This document shows, piece after piece, positions 1 to 8,880 of a DNA stretch of 64,000 nt; the stretch's first letter is position 1, and the number at the start of each line of letters is the position of its first letter. The stretch covers positions 3,156-67,155 of the forward strand of contig DATERL010000085.1 in the NCBI GenBank assembly GCA_035271585.1, given 5' to 3'. Made by a program: the position numbers and the translations under genes. Origin of the DNA: Roseimarinus sp035271585 (GTDB taxonomy: Bacteria > Bacteroidota > Bacteroidia > Bacteroidales > Prolixibacteraceae). The notes under the pieces were generated by a model. That model was not told where the DNA came from, searched no databases, and saw nothing but the letters and a program-made list of their open reading frames with translations.

Positions 1-77
1 CTATTATTGTATGGAAATTTATACCCGAGACCAAAGGGAAAACCCTCGAAGAAATGGAAAAACTCTGGAAAAAATAA
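1..77 (+). CDS. MFS sugar porter, C-terminal tail only
   Basis: The first 77 bases encode the last 24 residues of a protein, in the frame starting at base 3, ending at TAA 75-77. The tail contains PETKGKTLEEME, the hallmark sequence after the twelfth membrane helix in the sugar porter family of the major facilitator superfamily (XylE/GalP type). The rest lies upstream of the window, so substrate and full length cannot be judged. A hairpin follows 28 bases after the stop. Confidence 0.75.
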   Translation, partial: IIVWKFIPETKGKTLEEMEKLWKK

Positions 78-105
78 TAATTGAAATTACACAAAATGAT
101 ATCCA

Positions 106-135
106 CAAGGGCTTGCCGTAAAACGCAAGCTCTTG
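106..135 (+). terminator. Rho-independent terminator after the sugar porter
   Basis: An 11-bp stem (106-116 with 125-135, one G-U pair) around an 8-base loop, followed by a T-rich stretch, lies just behind the porter stop codon. Confidence 0.6.
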
Positions 136-270
136 TTTCTTTAGAGGATTTGAATTCATTAATAATTAATAAGCACTTGGGTTATTAAGCTATTGTAAAA
201 TAATTACACTAACAAAGCCAGAATCATAAAAGTGTTTGTGAAAAAACGTTAAAATCAAACTAATTTTAAT

Positions 271-278
271 TATTTTTG
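271..278 (+). promoter_or_regulatory. Bacteroidota -7 box TATTTTTG upstream of the OmpA gene
   Basis: Matches the TAnnTTTG consensus. Transcription would start near base 285, which makes the in-frame TTG at 276 (inside the box) impossible as a start and supports ATG 315. Confidence 0.5.
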
Positions 279-314
279 TTCACAATAAACATTCTTAAAC
301 TAAAAATAGTTATT

Positions 315-1778
315 ATGAGGAAAATTTTATTCTTTTCATTTCTTGTGTTTTTATTGGTTTCAGTAAAAGCGCAAACTATTGAGAAAAAATGGGGACTTGG
401 TGCTGGAGCAGGTGCATACTTAAACCTCGAAACCAAATCTATTGGTTTAGCTCCCGATGTTTACCTTAGCAGGTTCATCAGCCCTTCATTCGATTTAATG
501 GCCAATATTTCGATGGGCTATTTCGGAAACAATAATGCTAACGAACCACTCGACATGGTAAACCCATCGATAAATTTGCGCTACAAGTTTTACAATGGGC
601 ATATTTTGCCCATCAGAAATAAATTTCAGCCCTACCTTACTGCTGGTGTGGGCTACATGATGGACAATGGCAAACAGGGCGTTAATTTCAATGCCGGCGC
701 AGGTATAAAATACCCGCTGAACAAAACTTTCTCACTTTTTGCTGAGACTGGCTACATACATGGCATTCCATCGACCCGTACTACATACGATGGTCCAATT
801 GGCAATGTGCACGACAACTTCATTAAACTGGTTGTAGGTTTCGAAATCAGCTTTATCAGACAAAAAGATAGCGACAAAGATGGCATTATTGATTTGTTAG
901 ATAAATGTCCCGGAACTCCAAAAGGTGCTACTGTTGACAATGACGGTTGTCCTTCAGACAGCGATGGTGATGGTATATTCGATGGAATTGATAAATGCCC
1001 AAATACACCAATGGGTGTCAAAGTTGATGAAAAAGGTTGTCCATTTGATGACGACGGCGACGGCGTTTACAACGAAATAGATAAATGCCCAGATACTCCA
1101 AAGAATGTAAAAGTAGATGAAAAAGGTTGCCCATTTGACGACGATGGCGACGGTGTTTACAACCAAATTGATAAATGCCCAGATACTCCAAAGGGTCTTG
1201 CAGTTGATGAGTTTGGCTGCGTAACCGACAGCGATGGCGATGGCGTACCCGATGATATAGACAAATGCCCAGACACTACTAAAGGTGTGGCAGTTGACGA
1301 ATTTGGTTGCGAAGCCGACGATGATGGTGATGGCGTACCTAACAGCAAAGACGAATGTCCGAATACCATTAAAGGTGCAAAGGTTGACAGCAAAGGTTGT
1401 ATTGACCATAAAGTGAATATCGATTTTATCAACTCGAACCTTTCACCAGTTTATTTCGATACCAACCTAAGCAAGGTTACCACTGACCAAAATAAAAAGG
1501 TAGATAATCTAGTGAAAATTCTCAAAGATTATCCTGAATACAAAATAAACGTGTATGGCCATGCCGACCCACGTGGTACCGAAGAGCACAACAAGGCTTT
1601 ATCCCAACAAAGGGTAAATTCAGTTGTAGCCATCCTTAAGGCTCGTGGAATAGTACAGAGCCGAATCAAAACCAAAGCATTTGGTGAAGAAATGGCTCCC
1701 AAAGGAGAACTCACCGATGCCCAATTACAGGAACAACGTAAAACGGCTTCGTATATGTTTATTGACTTTGGTAAATAG
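315..1778 (+). CDS. OmpA-family outer membrane protein with TSP3 repeats
   Basis: Probable peptidoglycan-bound outer membrane protein of 487 residues. Seen: a signal peptide beginning MRKILFFSFL and ending near KAQ; an N-terminal beta-barrel-like region to about residue 180; six thrombospondin type-3 repeats of about 30 residues, each with D-x-D-x-D-G calcium-binding loops and paired cysteines (CP...GC); and a C-terminal OmpA domain with VYFDTN and the peptidoglycan-binding region around YGHADPRGTEEHN. The frame is open further upstream to a TTG, but that would add 13 residues before the signal peptide and overlap the promoter, so ATG 315 is chosen. A strong terminator follows, so it appears to be a single-gene unit. 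Proteins of this build are common in Bacteroidota envelopes; the exact role is unknown. Confidence 0.9.
   Translation: MRKILFFSFLVFLLVSVKAQTIEKKWGLGAGAGAYLNLETKSIGLAPDVYLSRFISPSFDLMANISMGYFGNNNANEPLDMVNPSINLRYKFYNGHILPIRNKFQPYLTAGVGYMMDNGKQGVNFNAGAGIKYPLNKTFSLFAETGYIHGIPSTRTTYDGPIGNVHDNFIKLVVGFEISFIRQKDSDKDGIIDLLDKCPGTPKGATVDNDGCPSDSDGDGIFDGIDKCPNTPMGVKVDEKGCPFDDDGDGVYNEIDKCPDTPKNVKVDEKGCPFDDDGDGVYNQIDKCPDTPKGLAVDEFGCVTDSDGDGVPDDIDKCPDTTKGVAVDEFGCEADDDGDGVPNSKDECPNTIKGAKVDSKGCIDHKVNIDFINSNLSPVYFDTNLSKVTTDQNKKVDNLVKILKDYPEYKINVYGHADPRGTEEHNKALSQQRVNSVVAILKARGIVQSRIKTKAFGEEMAPKGELTDAQLQEQRKTASYMFIDFGK
867..1403 (+). repeat. Six tandem ~90-bp units encoding TSP3 calcium-binding repeats
   Basis: In-frame tandem repeats within the OmpA-family gene. 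Units 3 and 4 are nearly identical at the DNA level, differing mostly at third codon positions, which suggests recent duplication or gene conversion. Unit number could vary between strains. Confidence 0.85.
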
Positions 1779-1799
1779 TAGTTTATTATAGCTCAATTT

Positions 1800-1834
1800 A
1801 AGGCTACCCCAAAAAGGGTAGCCTTATTTTTTTT
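1800..1834 (+). terminator. Rho-independent terminator after the OmpA gene
   Basis: Perfect 10-bp stem AAGGCTACCC/GGGTAGCCTT with a 6-base loop (1810-1815), followed by a run of T. Confidence 0.9.
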
Positions 1835-1983
1835 CAATCACCTCACTTTGAATTCAACTTATCTAATCATACTTTCTTCTTAAAGTTTCGTATTATTGCA
1901 TTGTTTTTAATAGAAGGTAAAATCTCATTGAATACAATATATTTTTGAAATTTGAGTTTATTCTCCAAGACAACATTTTTACA

Positions 1984-4900
1984 TTGAAAAAGATATTTCA
2001 AAATAAATACATCATCACTTTTTTGGTCACAATTGCACTACTCTCGTGTTCAACCGAGAAGAACACATTTGTGAACAGAAATTTTCATAACCTTACGGCC
2101 CATTACAATGTTTATTTTAATGGCAACGAGGCCATGAAAAGTGGGCTTTATAAAATTGAAACCCAAATAGAAGAAGATTACACCAAAGTACTTCCCATTT
2201 TTAAAGAGAGTTTACCCGGAACCGAAAAAACAGTTATCGGCGATATGTCAATTGCCATTGAAAAAGGCACTAAACTTATTAAGTTCCACTCTATAAGCGC
2301 GGCCCCTGAATCGAACAAAAAGAAAGACGTACGTAAACGAAAAACATTAAAACCAGAGTACAATAAATGGGTCGACAAGGCCTACATGATGATTGGCCAA
2401 GCCTACCTTTATCAAAAGAATCATATCATGGCCGCGAGTACTTTTTCGCTTATTATTCGAAAATTTAAATCGGAAACCGTTAAATACGATGCCTATGTTT
2501 GGTTGGCTCGCACCTACAACGAATCGGGACGTTACACCGAAGCCCGCGATTTAATTGAAACACTCGAAGGCGACAACAATTTTCCCGAAAAGCTGGAGGG
2601 CGAATTGGCCATAATAGCGGCCGATTTATACCTAAAACAAAACCAATACGACGAAGCCATTCAGTACCTAAATATCGGGATTAAAAAAATTAAAGGGAAC
2701 AAACGCAAAACCCGCTACAATTTCATACTGGCTCAGTTATATCAAGAACAAGGCAACAATCCAAAAGCCTTGGAAGCCTACCAAAGGGTTATTCGTCGCA
2801 GACCAAATTACGACATGCTTTTTAATGCACGCATTAACAGTGCCGGCGTATTCTCGGGCGATGGCAATATCAGCTCGTTAAGAAAAGAGCTCACCAAAAT
2901 GAGCAAAAAACAACGTAACCAACCCTACCTCGATCAAATATACTACGCACTGGCTAATATACTTTATAACGAAAACAGAATCGACGACGCAGTTAAATTA
3001 TACCGCCAATCGGCTGCTGTTTCGGTCAAAAACACCCATCAACGGGCTTTAAGTTGTTTAACCCTGGCCGATATATACTTCGACCGCAAAACATACATTC
3101 CCTCGGGGAACTACTACGACAGTGCTATGGTGCTGATCGATAATAATTACCCCAACTTTAAGGCCATTGAACAAAAGCATAGAAACTTAAGCCGTCTGGT
3201 TAAAAACTTAGTTGCTGTCGAGACACAAGATTCGCTTCAACACCTTGCCTCGCTAAGCCCCGAGGAGCTTAATGCTAAAATCAACAAGTGGATTTCTATT
3301 GAAAAGAAAAAGATAGAAGACATGACAACAGCCATGTCGTCGGGCGAATATTCGGGAGCTTATGGCCAATCAATGAATAACCGTATGCGGGTGAAAAGTA
3401 CAGGCAGTTGGTATTTTTACAACCCATCGACAGTTGCTTTTGGAAAACAAGAATTTTCGCGCTTATGGGGCGACCGACCAAACGAAGATCACTGGCGCCG
3501 AAGCAACAAATCCATTTCCTTACTGAACGAAATGGGCGAACCCATCGCAGGTGAACTGGACGAATTAATCGAAGAAGAAGAAGAAAAATTAGCTAGCGAC
3601 CCAACCACCAAAGAGTATTACATTCAAAATATTCCCAATAACGATTCGCTAATGACCATTTCGAATAATATCATCCGGAATGCACTTTACGAGGCCGGCA
3701 CCATATTTAAAACCGACTTTAACGATTTTGAACGTTCAATTGAAAGCTTTAATGATCTCAACTTCCGTTATCCCGATAACACCTTCGAACTACCTAGCTT
3801 TTTCAACCTTTGGGATCTTTATAAAATTGTTGAAAAACCCGATAGTTCAACTATTTTCAAAAATAAAATATTGAATAAGTACCCTGAATCAAACTATGCC
3901 AAATACCTTCTTAACCCCAATTACTTTTTGGAGCTCGAAGCCCAAAAAGATAGCATGAATAATCTTTACGCCCAGGCTTTTAATTCTTATCGCGATAGAG
4001 ATTTCAATAAAGCCAGAGAATATAGCAGCATGGTATTGAGCATGGAACCTGATTCGATATTGATTCCCAAGGCCAGATTTATACAAATGGTTTCAACAGC
4101 ACGTTTTGCGGACCAAAAACAGTTTGCCGATTCGTTATCAACTTTTATTTCACAATACCCCACGTCGGAACCCACCCCATTGGCCAAACAAATCTTCGAC
4201 TTAATAAAAACCGAAAAGCTAAGCGATTATAAGGAGCTGGTCAACACCGGATACCTCAACGAGGCAATCAAAAACCTTGAGCTAATTGCCGAAAGCCAAA
4301 AATCATCAAATGAGGTCAATTCAAAATGGGACATCGAAAAGGAGTTGTTGCACTACTTTATAATTGCCTACCCAAATACCGACAGTGTTGATGTCAACCG
4401 ATTGCGCTTCGATATTGCAAATTATAACATCGACCATTTCACCACACTCGATTTCGATATTGAAACCGAAACACTGAACAAAGATACCCGCTTAATAGTG
4501 GTTCGAAACTTCGCCAATAAAGAAGCTTCTCTGATATATTTCTTATCAATCATTCGTAAACCCGAAGTATTCAAAACATTGGCCGGCCAAAAGTTTTTCA
4601 ATTTTGTGATTTCAAACAACAATTATCGCGAAATGCTAAGCGACAGGTCGTATGACCAATACCTACAATATTTTGTAAAGAATTACAGCATTTTTACAAC
4701 AGGTGAATTCCTCGAAGAAGAACTTGAATCGCCTGAGGAATTGATGGCTAAGCTCGCGCGCGGCGACGACGAATTAGTTGAACAGGGCGAATTTGTAATA
4801 ATCGGGACCGACGATAAAAACTATAAAGCACCGGAAGCTAAAAAAGAAATTTTCACTGCCGATTATAATGTCCCCCATTCCTATGTTGTGATGATAAACG

Positions 4901-5934
4901 AACCTCGTTTCACAACCGGATTTTTAATGCGCGATATTGTTCGCTACAATTCCGATAAGCATCGCGACAAACGACTGCGTGTTGTTCCTGCCAATTTAAC
5001 CAACGCCACGTTAATGATGGTATCGGTATTCGAAAATGCTTACCTGGCCGGCGTATATCAAAAAGAAGCCGACAGCAATAAAGGTATGTTTGAAAGCCTG
5101 CGTAAAACAGCATATAAATCCTTCATCATCAGCAACGAAAACTTCAACAAACTAAAGGAAACCAACGATATTAAAGCTTGGGAGAGCTTTTATCAAAAGA
5201 ACTATATAAAGAGAAAACCGCAAGCTCCAAAAGTTGATAACGTCGAAGAGAAAACCGAGACCAAAGCTCCCGAAACTGTGCCAGCACAAGTGCCCGAAAA
5301 GCTGGCACCAAAAACCGATGCCATACCAACCGAAGCAACAGACGTACTTAAAAACGAGGCATCCGATAACACCAGCGAGCCCGAGGCGGAAAATGAAACC
5401 TCCGTTACAACAGACACTTTAAACACTTCACGTATACCGGCAATATTACCCGTCGAAGTTTCAACTGCAGCGAATGTAGCAAGTGAAACCGAAGACACTA
5501 ACACTATTAAACCCGAAGAAAAAGCAACACCCCCGGCTCTGGCTGAACCAGCATCGGGCAGTTACGAAGGGCCTTACGATTTTGATGCCAATGCTCCACA
5601 TAACCTGATTTATCTGTTGCCATCGAGCGGTTCAAATAAAACATTGCTCCTCACCTATCTCACCCGCTTAAATGCTATTAATTATCGCGGTAGCGACATA
5701 AAGGTTAGTGAAATCGAATTTGACGAGTACCGTTCGTTAGTAGTTGTTAGTGGGCTCACGAGCCTTGAGCAGGCAAAACTGTATCTTAAAACAGTTAAAT
5801 CGGATAACCGCGTAGGAATGTCGCTACGGAATGTGAACTACAAAAGCTATTTAATTAGCAACAACAACCTCGACATTTTCAAAAAAGAAAAAAACATCAA
5901 TAGCTACCAAAATTTCTATACATCGTTTTATTAG
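1984..5934 (+). CDS. porW: PorW/SprE-type type IX secretion lipoprotein
   Basis: Large TPR-containing lipoprotein of the type IX secretion / gliding apparatus (PorW in Porphyromonas, SprE in Flavobacterium). Seen: signal peptide KKIFQNKYI...IALLSC with lipobox Cys22; the family's typical HNLTAHYNVYFNGNEAMKSG just after it; repeated TPR-like helices over roughly residues 130-430 and 560-770. The C-terminal third carries two related domains (nt about 4880-5210 and 5590-5931), joined by a Pro/Glu/Thr/Ala-rich linker; both end in YKS-(F/Y)-(I/L)-I-S-N. At 1316 residues it is longer than SprE proteins I know of. No ATG fits: the first in-frame TTG is 1945, but TTG 1984 places the lysines directly at the start of the signal peptide and is preferred. 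porX follows 108 bases later, in line with both acting in type IX secretion. Confidence 0.88.
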   Translation: MKKIFQNKYIITFLVTIALLSCSTEKNTFVNRNFHNLTAHYNVYFNGNEAMKSGLYKIETQIEEDYTKVLPIFKESLPGTEKTVIGDMSIAIEKGTKLIKFHSISAAPESNKKKDVRKRKTLKPEYNKWVDKAYMMIGQAYLYQKNHIMAASTFSLIIRKFKSETVKYDAYVWLARTYNESGRYTEARDLIETLEGDNNFPEKLEGELAIIAADLYLKQNQYDEAIQYLNIGIKKIKGNKRKTRYNFILAQLYQEQGNNPKALEAYQRVIRRRPNYDMLFNARINSAGVFSGDGNISSLRKELTKMSKKQRNQPYLDQIYYALANILYNENRIDDAVKLYRQSAAVSVKNTHQRALSCLTLADIYFDRKTYIPSGNYYDSAMVLIDNNYPNFKAIEQKHRNLSRLVKNLVAVETQDSLQHLASLSPEELNAKINKWISIEKKKIEDMTTAMSSGEYSGAYGQSMNNRMRVKSTGSWYFYNPSTVAFGKQEFSRLWGDRPNEDHWRRSNKSISLLNEMGEPIAGELDELIEEEEEKLASDPTTKEYYIQNIPNNDSLMTISNNIIRNALYEAGTIFKTDFNDFERSIESFNDLNFRYPDNTFELPSFFNLWDLYKIVEKPDSSTIFKNKILNKYPESNYAKYLLNPNYFLELEAQKDSMNNLYAQAFNSYRDRDFNKAREYSSMVLSMEPDSILIPKARFIQMVSTARFADQKQFADSLSTFISQYPTSEPTPLAKQIFDLIKTEKLSDYKELVNTGYLNEAIKNLELIAESQKSSNEVNSKWDIEKELLHYFIIAYPNTDSVDVNRLRFDIANYNIDHFTTLDFDIETETLNKDTRLIVVRNFANKEASLIYFLSIIRKPEVFKTLAGQKFFNFVISNNNYREMLSDRSYDQYLQYFVKNYSIFTTGEFLEEELESPEELMAKLARGDDELVEQGEFVIIGTDDKNYKAPEAKKEIFTADYNVPHSYVVMINEPRFTTGFLMRDIVRYNSDKHRDKRLRVVPANLTNATLMMVSVFENAYLAGVYQKEADSNKGMFESLRKTAYKSFIISNENFNKLKETNDIKAWESFYQKNYIKRKPQAPKVDNVEEKTETKAPETVPAQVPEKLAPKTDAIPTEATDVLKNEASDNTSEPEAENETSVTTDTLNTSRIPAILPVEVSTAANVASETEDTNTIKPEEKATPPALAEPASGSYEGPYDFDANAPHNLIYLLPSSGSNKTLLLTYLTRLNAINYRGSDIKVSEIEFDEYRSLVVVSGLTSLEQAKLYLKTVKSDNRVGMSLRNVNYKSYLISNNNLDIFKKEKNINSYQNFYTSFY

Positions 5935-6042
5935 TTAAAAGTTGTCAAATAAATATTTGCAAACAATAAAACCCCCTTCCATTTGTTATATTGTAAGATA
6001 CTGCAATTGTACCAATACAATTTCAACACTAAAACCACTTAG

Positions 6043-7608
6043 ATGAATCAAAACAAAAAGATCAAAATACTTTGGGTCGATGATGAAATCGACATGTTAC
6101 GTCCGCACATCATGTTTCTTGAAAACAAAGGATACGAAGTAAACACATCCACAAATGGTGTCGATGCCATAGAAATGGTAAAAGAAAAACCTTTCGATAT
6201 TATTTTTTTAGACGAAAATATGCCGGGTTATACCGGACTCGAAACATTAAGTCGCATCAAGGAAATCAACCATATTGTACCGGTGGTAATGATTACCAAG
6301 AGTGAAGAAGAAGCAATTATGGACGAGGCCATTGGCTCACAAATGGCTGATTACCTTATAAAACCCGTTAACCCCAAACAAATACTGCTTTCGATTAAGA
6401 AAAACGTAAACAAGAAGGAATTGGTCACCAAACAAACCACTTCGGCTTACCAAGTTGCATTCTCGAAACTGGGCATGAAAATTAACGACTCGTTCAGCAT
6501 CAACGACTGGGAACAGGTTTATCGAAAACTAACCTACTGGGAAATGGAGCTGAGTAATTCCGACGACAAAGCCATGGACGAAGTGCTCCAAATGCAAAAA
6601 ACAGAAGCCAACTCGTCGTTTTGTCGCTTTGTTTCGAAAAACTATTTACAATGGCTCAAAACCAATAGTACCGAACGGCCACTTATTTCGCCCGATATTT
6701 TTAGTAAAAGAATATTCCCTGTACTCGACCAAGGTCGAAAGGTTTTCGTAATGCTGATCGACAATATCCGCTTTGACCAGTGGCGAGCACTCAGTCCAAT
6801 TTTTAGCGAATACTACTCAATTGTAAACGACGAAATGTACATGAGTATTTTGCCAACCGCAACCATGTATGCACGCAACAGCATCTTCTCGGGGCTAATG
6901 CCTGCCGATATTAAGAAATCTTACCCCGATTTTTGGTTCGACGACGACAATGAAGAAGGAGGAAAAAACAATTTTGAAGAAGAATTACTTCGTAAGCAAA
7001 TGGCTCGTTTTGGACGGAAAGAAAAACTCTTTTTTGAAAAAATCACCACTTCGAAACCAGGGCGAAAAGGCAGCGATAACCTCAACCAAATACTTCAATC
7101 AGATTTGGCTGTAATGGTGCTTAACTTTGTTGATATGATATCGCATGCGCGCACCGAAATGAACATGATTCGCGAGCTGGCGGGCAACGAGGCTGCTTAC
7201 CGTTCACTAACCGTAAGCTGGTTTAAGCACTCGGGACTGCCCGAACTGTTAAAAGAACTTAGTGCCAACAATTACGACGTATTTTTAACCACCGACCATG
7301 GCACCATAAACGTAAACAACCCCATAAAAGTTATTGGCGAACGCAGCACCAACACTAACTTACGTTATAAACAAGGCCGCAACCTTAATTACAATCCAAA
7401 AGAAGTGTTTGAGGTGAAACGTCCGGCCGAGGCCCATTTACCAGCGATAAATTTGAACTCGGCTTATATTTTTGCCATGCGAGGTGATTTTTTCGCCTAT
7501 CCCAACAACTACAACTACTACGCAAACTATTATAAAAATACCTTTCAGCATGGCGGCATATCGTTAGAAGAAATGTTAATTCCCATTGTGCGCTTACAAC
7601 CAAAATAA
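6043..7608 (+). CDS. porX: PorX: response regulator fused to PglZ/alkaline phosphatase domain
   Basis: Two-component regulator of type IX secretion. Residues 1-125 form a receiver domain with acidic WVDDE, phospho-acceptor Asp57 in FLDENMPG, and the conserved Thr and Lys (MITKS, YLIKPVNP). Residues about 220-520 form a PglZ domain of the alkaline phosphatase superfamily, with likely metal ligands in MLIDNIRFDQW, FVDMISHA and TTDHG. Length (521) is usual for the family. PorX is known to work with the kinase PorY and, in Porphyromonas, with sigma factor SigP; its PglZ domain has been reported to cleave oligonucleotide second messengers. The cognate kinase is not in the window. Its position directly after porW is suggestive of co-regulation, although 108 bases separate them. 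Confidence 0.93.
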   Translation: MNQNKKIKILWVDDEIDMLRPHIMFLENKGYEVNTSTNGVDAIEMVKEKPFDIIFLDENMPGYTGLETLSRIKEINHIVPVVMITKSEEEAIMDEAIGSQMADYLIKPVNPKQILLSIKKNVNKKELVTKQTTSAYQVAFSKLGMKINDSFSINDWEQVYRKLTYWEMELSNSDDKAMDEVLQMQKTEANSSFCRFVSKNYLQWLKTNSTERPLISPDIFSKRIFPVLDQGRKVFVMLIDNIRFDQWRALSPIFSEYYSIVNDEMYMSILPTATMYARNSIFSGLMPADIKKSYPDFWFDDDNEEGGKNNFEEELLRKQMARFGRKEKLFFEKITTSKPGRKGSDNLNQILQSDLAVMVLNFVDMISHARTEMNMIRELAGNEAAYRSLTVSWFKHSGLPELLKELSANNYDVFLTTDHGTINVNNPIKVIGERSTNTNLRYKQGRNLNYNPKEVFEVKRPAEAHLPAINLNSAYIFAMRGDFFAYPNNYNYYANYYKNTFQHGGISLEEMLIPIVRLQPK

Positions 7609-7684
7609 AGTTTACCATAATAATTTTATCAATTGAAAAACTAATAAAATTAGGTATATTTAGCTTTCAAAAAAAACATATAAC

Positions 7685-8773
7685 ATGAACAATAACTATT
7701 GTGTGATAATGGCCGGCGGCATTGGAAGCCGTTTTTGGCCATTAAGTAAAACATCAAGTCCAAAACAATTTCTCGATATCTTAGGAACAGGCGAAACTTT
7801 AATACAACAAACCTACAGGCGTTTGTTGAAAATTTGCAAGCCCGAAAACTTTTTAATTGTTACCAACCGCGATTATCGAGAGCAGGTATTGGAACAATTG
7901 CCCAATTTAACCGAAGAGCAAATTTTGTGCGAGCCCTTGCGCCGCAACACTGCTCCTTGTATTGCTTATGCCAGTTATAAGATTAAAACCAAAAATCCAG
8001 AAGCTAACATTATTGTTGCCCCATCGGACCATTTAATCACCAAAGAAGACGATTTTATTTTGCAGCTTAAAAACGGGTTAAAATTTGTTTCAGAAAACGA
8101 TGCCCTGCTTACTTTGGGAATAAAACCAAGCCGGCCCGAAACCGGTTATGGTTACATACAGATAAACGATAAGGTTGCTTTCGAAGGTGTGAACAACCTT
8201 CATAAAGTGAAAACATTTACCGAAAAACCCGACCTAAAAATGGCCAAAGTATTTGTCGAAAGTGGAGAGTTTTTCTGGAACTCGGGCATATTTTTATGGT
8301 CGTTAAAATCAATCAATAAAGCGTTTGAAAAATATTTACCCGATGTGAATGAACTGTTTGTTAAAGGCGAAAAATATTTCTACACCAATAGCGAAGCCGC
8401 ATTTTTAAATAAAACCTACTCCGAGTGCCGTAACATTTCAATTGATTATGGTTTAATGGAAAAAGCCGATAATGTTTATGTTTTAACAGCCGATTTTGGC
8501 TGGACCGACCTAGGCACCTGGGGATCGTTGTGGGACAATTCGACTAAAGATGAAAATGGTAATGCAGTTACTGGAAAAGATATCAGATTGTACGACTCAA
8601 AAAATTGTATTGTTAACTCTTCGGGCGATAAACTAATTGTTGTACAGGGCCTCGAAGACTTTATTGTTGCTCAATCGAACAATACCATTATGATTTGCAA
8701 AAAGGAAGACGAACAACACATCAGGCAAATTGTAAACGATGTAAAAATAAACATGGGCAACGGTTACGTGTAA
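7685..8773 (+). CDS. manC: Mannose-1-phosphate guanylyltransferase
   Basis: Makes GDP-mannose from mannose-1-phosphate and GTP, the donor for mannose, fucose and related sugars in surface glycans. Seen: the nucleotidyltransferase signature MAGGIGSRFWPLS near residue 10, the downstream Lys in SPKQFL, LGIKPSRPETGYGYI, the FVEKP-like FTEKPD, and FFWNSGIFLW. At 362 residues it has only the transferase domain and lacks the C-terminal isomerase domain of bifunctional AlgA/ManC enzymes. ATG 7685 starts at the signature's usual distance. A possible promoter (TATATTTA, one mismatch to consensus) lies near 7660. It is followed by a terminator shared with the convergent DUF4249 gene. Confidence 0.93.
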   Translation: MNNNYCVIMAGGIGSRFWPLSKTSSPKQFLDILGTGETLIQQTYRRLLKICKPENFLIVTNRDYREQVLEQLPNLTEEQILCEPLRRNTAPCIAYASYKIKTKNPEANIIVAPSDHLITKEDDFILQLKNGLKFVSENDALLTLGIKPSRPETGYGYIQINDKVAFEGVNNLHKVKTFTEKPDLKMAKVFVESGEFFWNSGIFLWSLKSINKAFEKYLPDVNELFVKGEKYFYTNSEAAFLNKTYSECRNISIDYGLMEKADNVYVLTADFGWTDLGTWGSLWDNSTKDENGNAVTGKDIRLYDSKNCIVNSSGDKLIVVQGLEDFIVAQSNNTIMICKKEDEQHIRQIVNDVKINMGNGYV

Positions 8774-8800
8774 TATTACCCTAAAAGAGAAATATAAAAC

Positions 8801-8835
8801 AAACCCGGCTTAAATTAAGTCGGGTTTTGTTTTTT
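8801..8835. terminator. Terminator between convergent manC and DUF4249 gene
   Basis: Stem 8801-8811 with 8817-8827 (11 bp, one G-T pair), loop AAATT, T-rich on the plus strand and moderately T-rich on the minus strand, so it may serve both genes. Confidence 0.85.
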
Positions 8836-8880
8836 GTTGTATAATTGAAAGCCCATAGAAAATACATATTGCCAACTATT

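Noticed and set aside
276..314. TTG start for the OmpA-family gene, 13 codons upstream
   Set aside because: It lies inside a -7 promoter box and precedes a complete signal peptide that begins at ATG 315.
867..1403. Tandem repeats considered as a possible CRISPR or satellite array
   Set aside because: The units are in frame, contiguous and encode TSP3 domains; no spacers.
752..1432. Several long open frames opposite the OmpA-family TSP3 repeats
   Set aside because: They mirror the repeated codons of the real gene and have no recognisable content.
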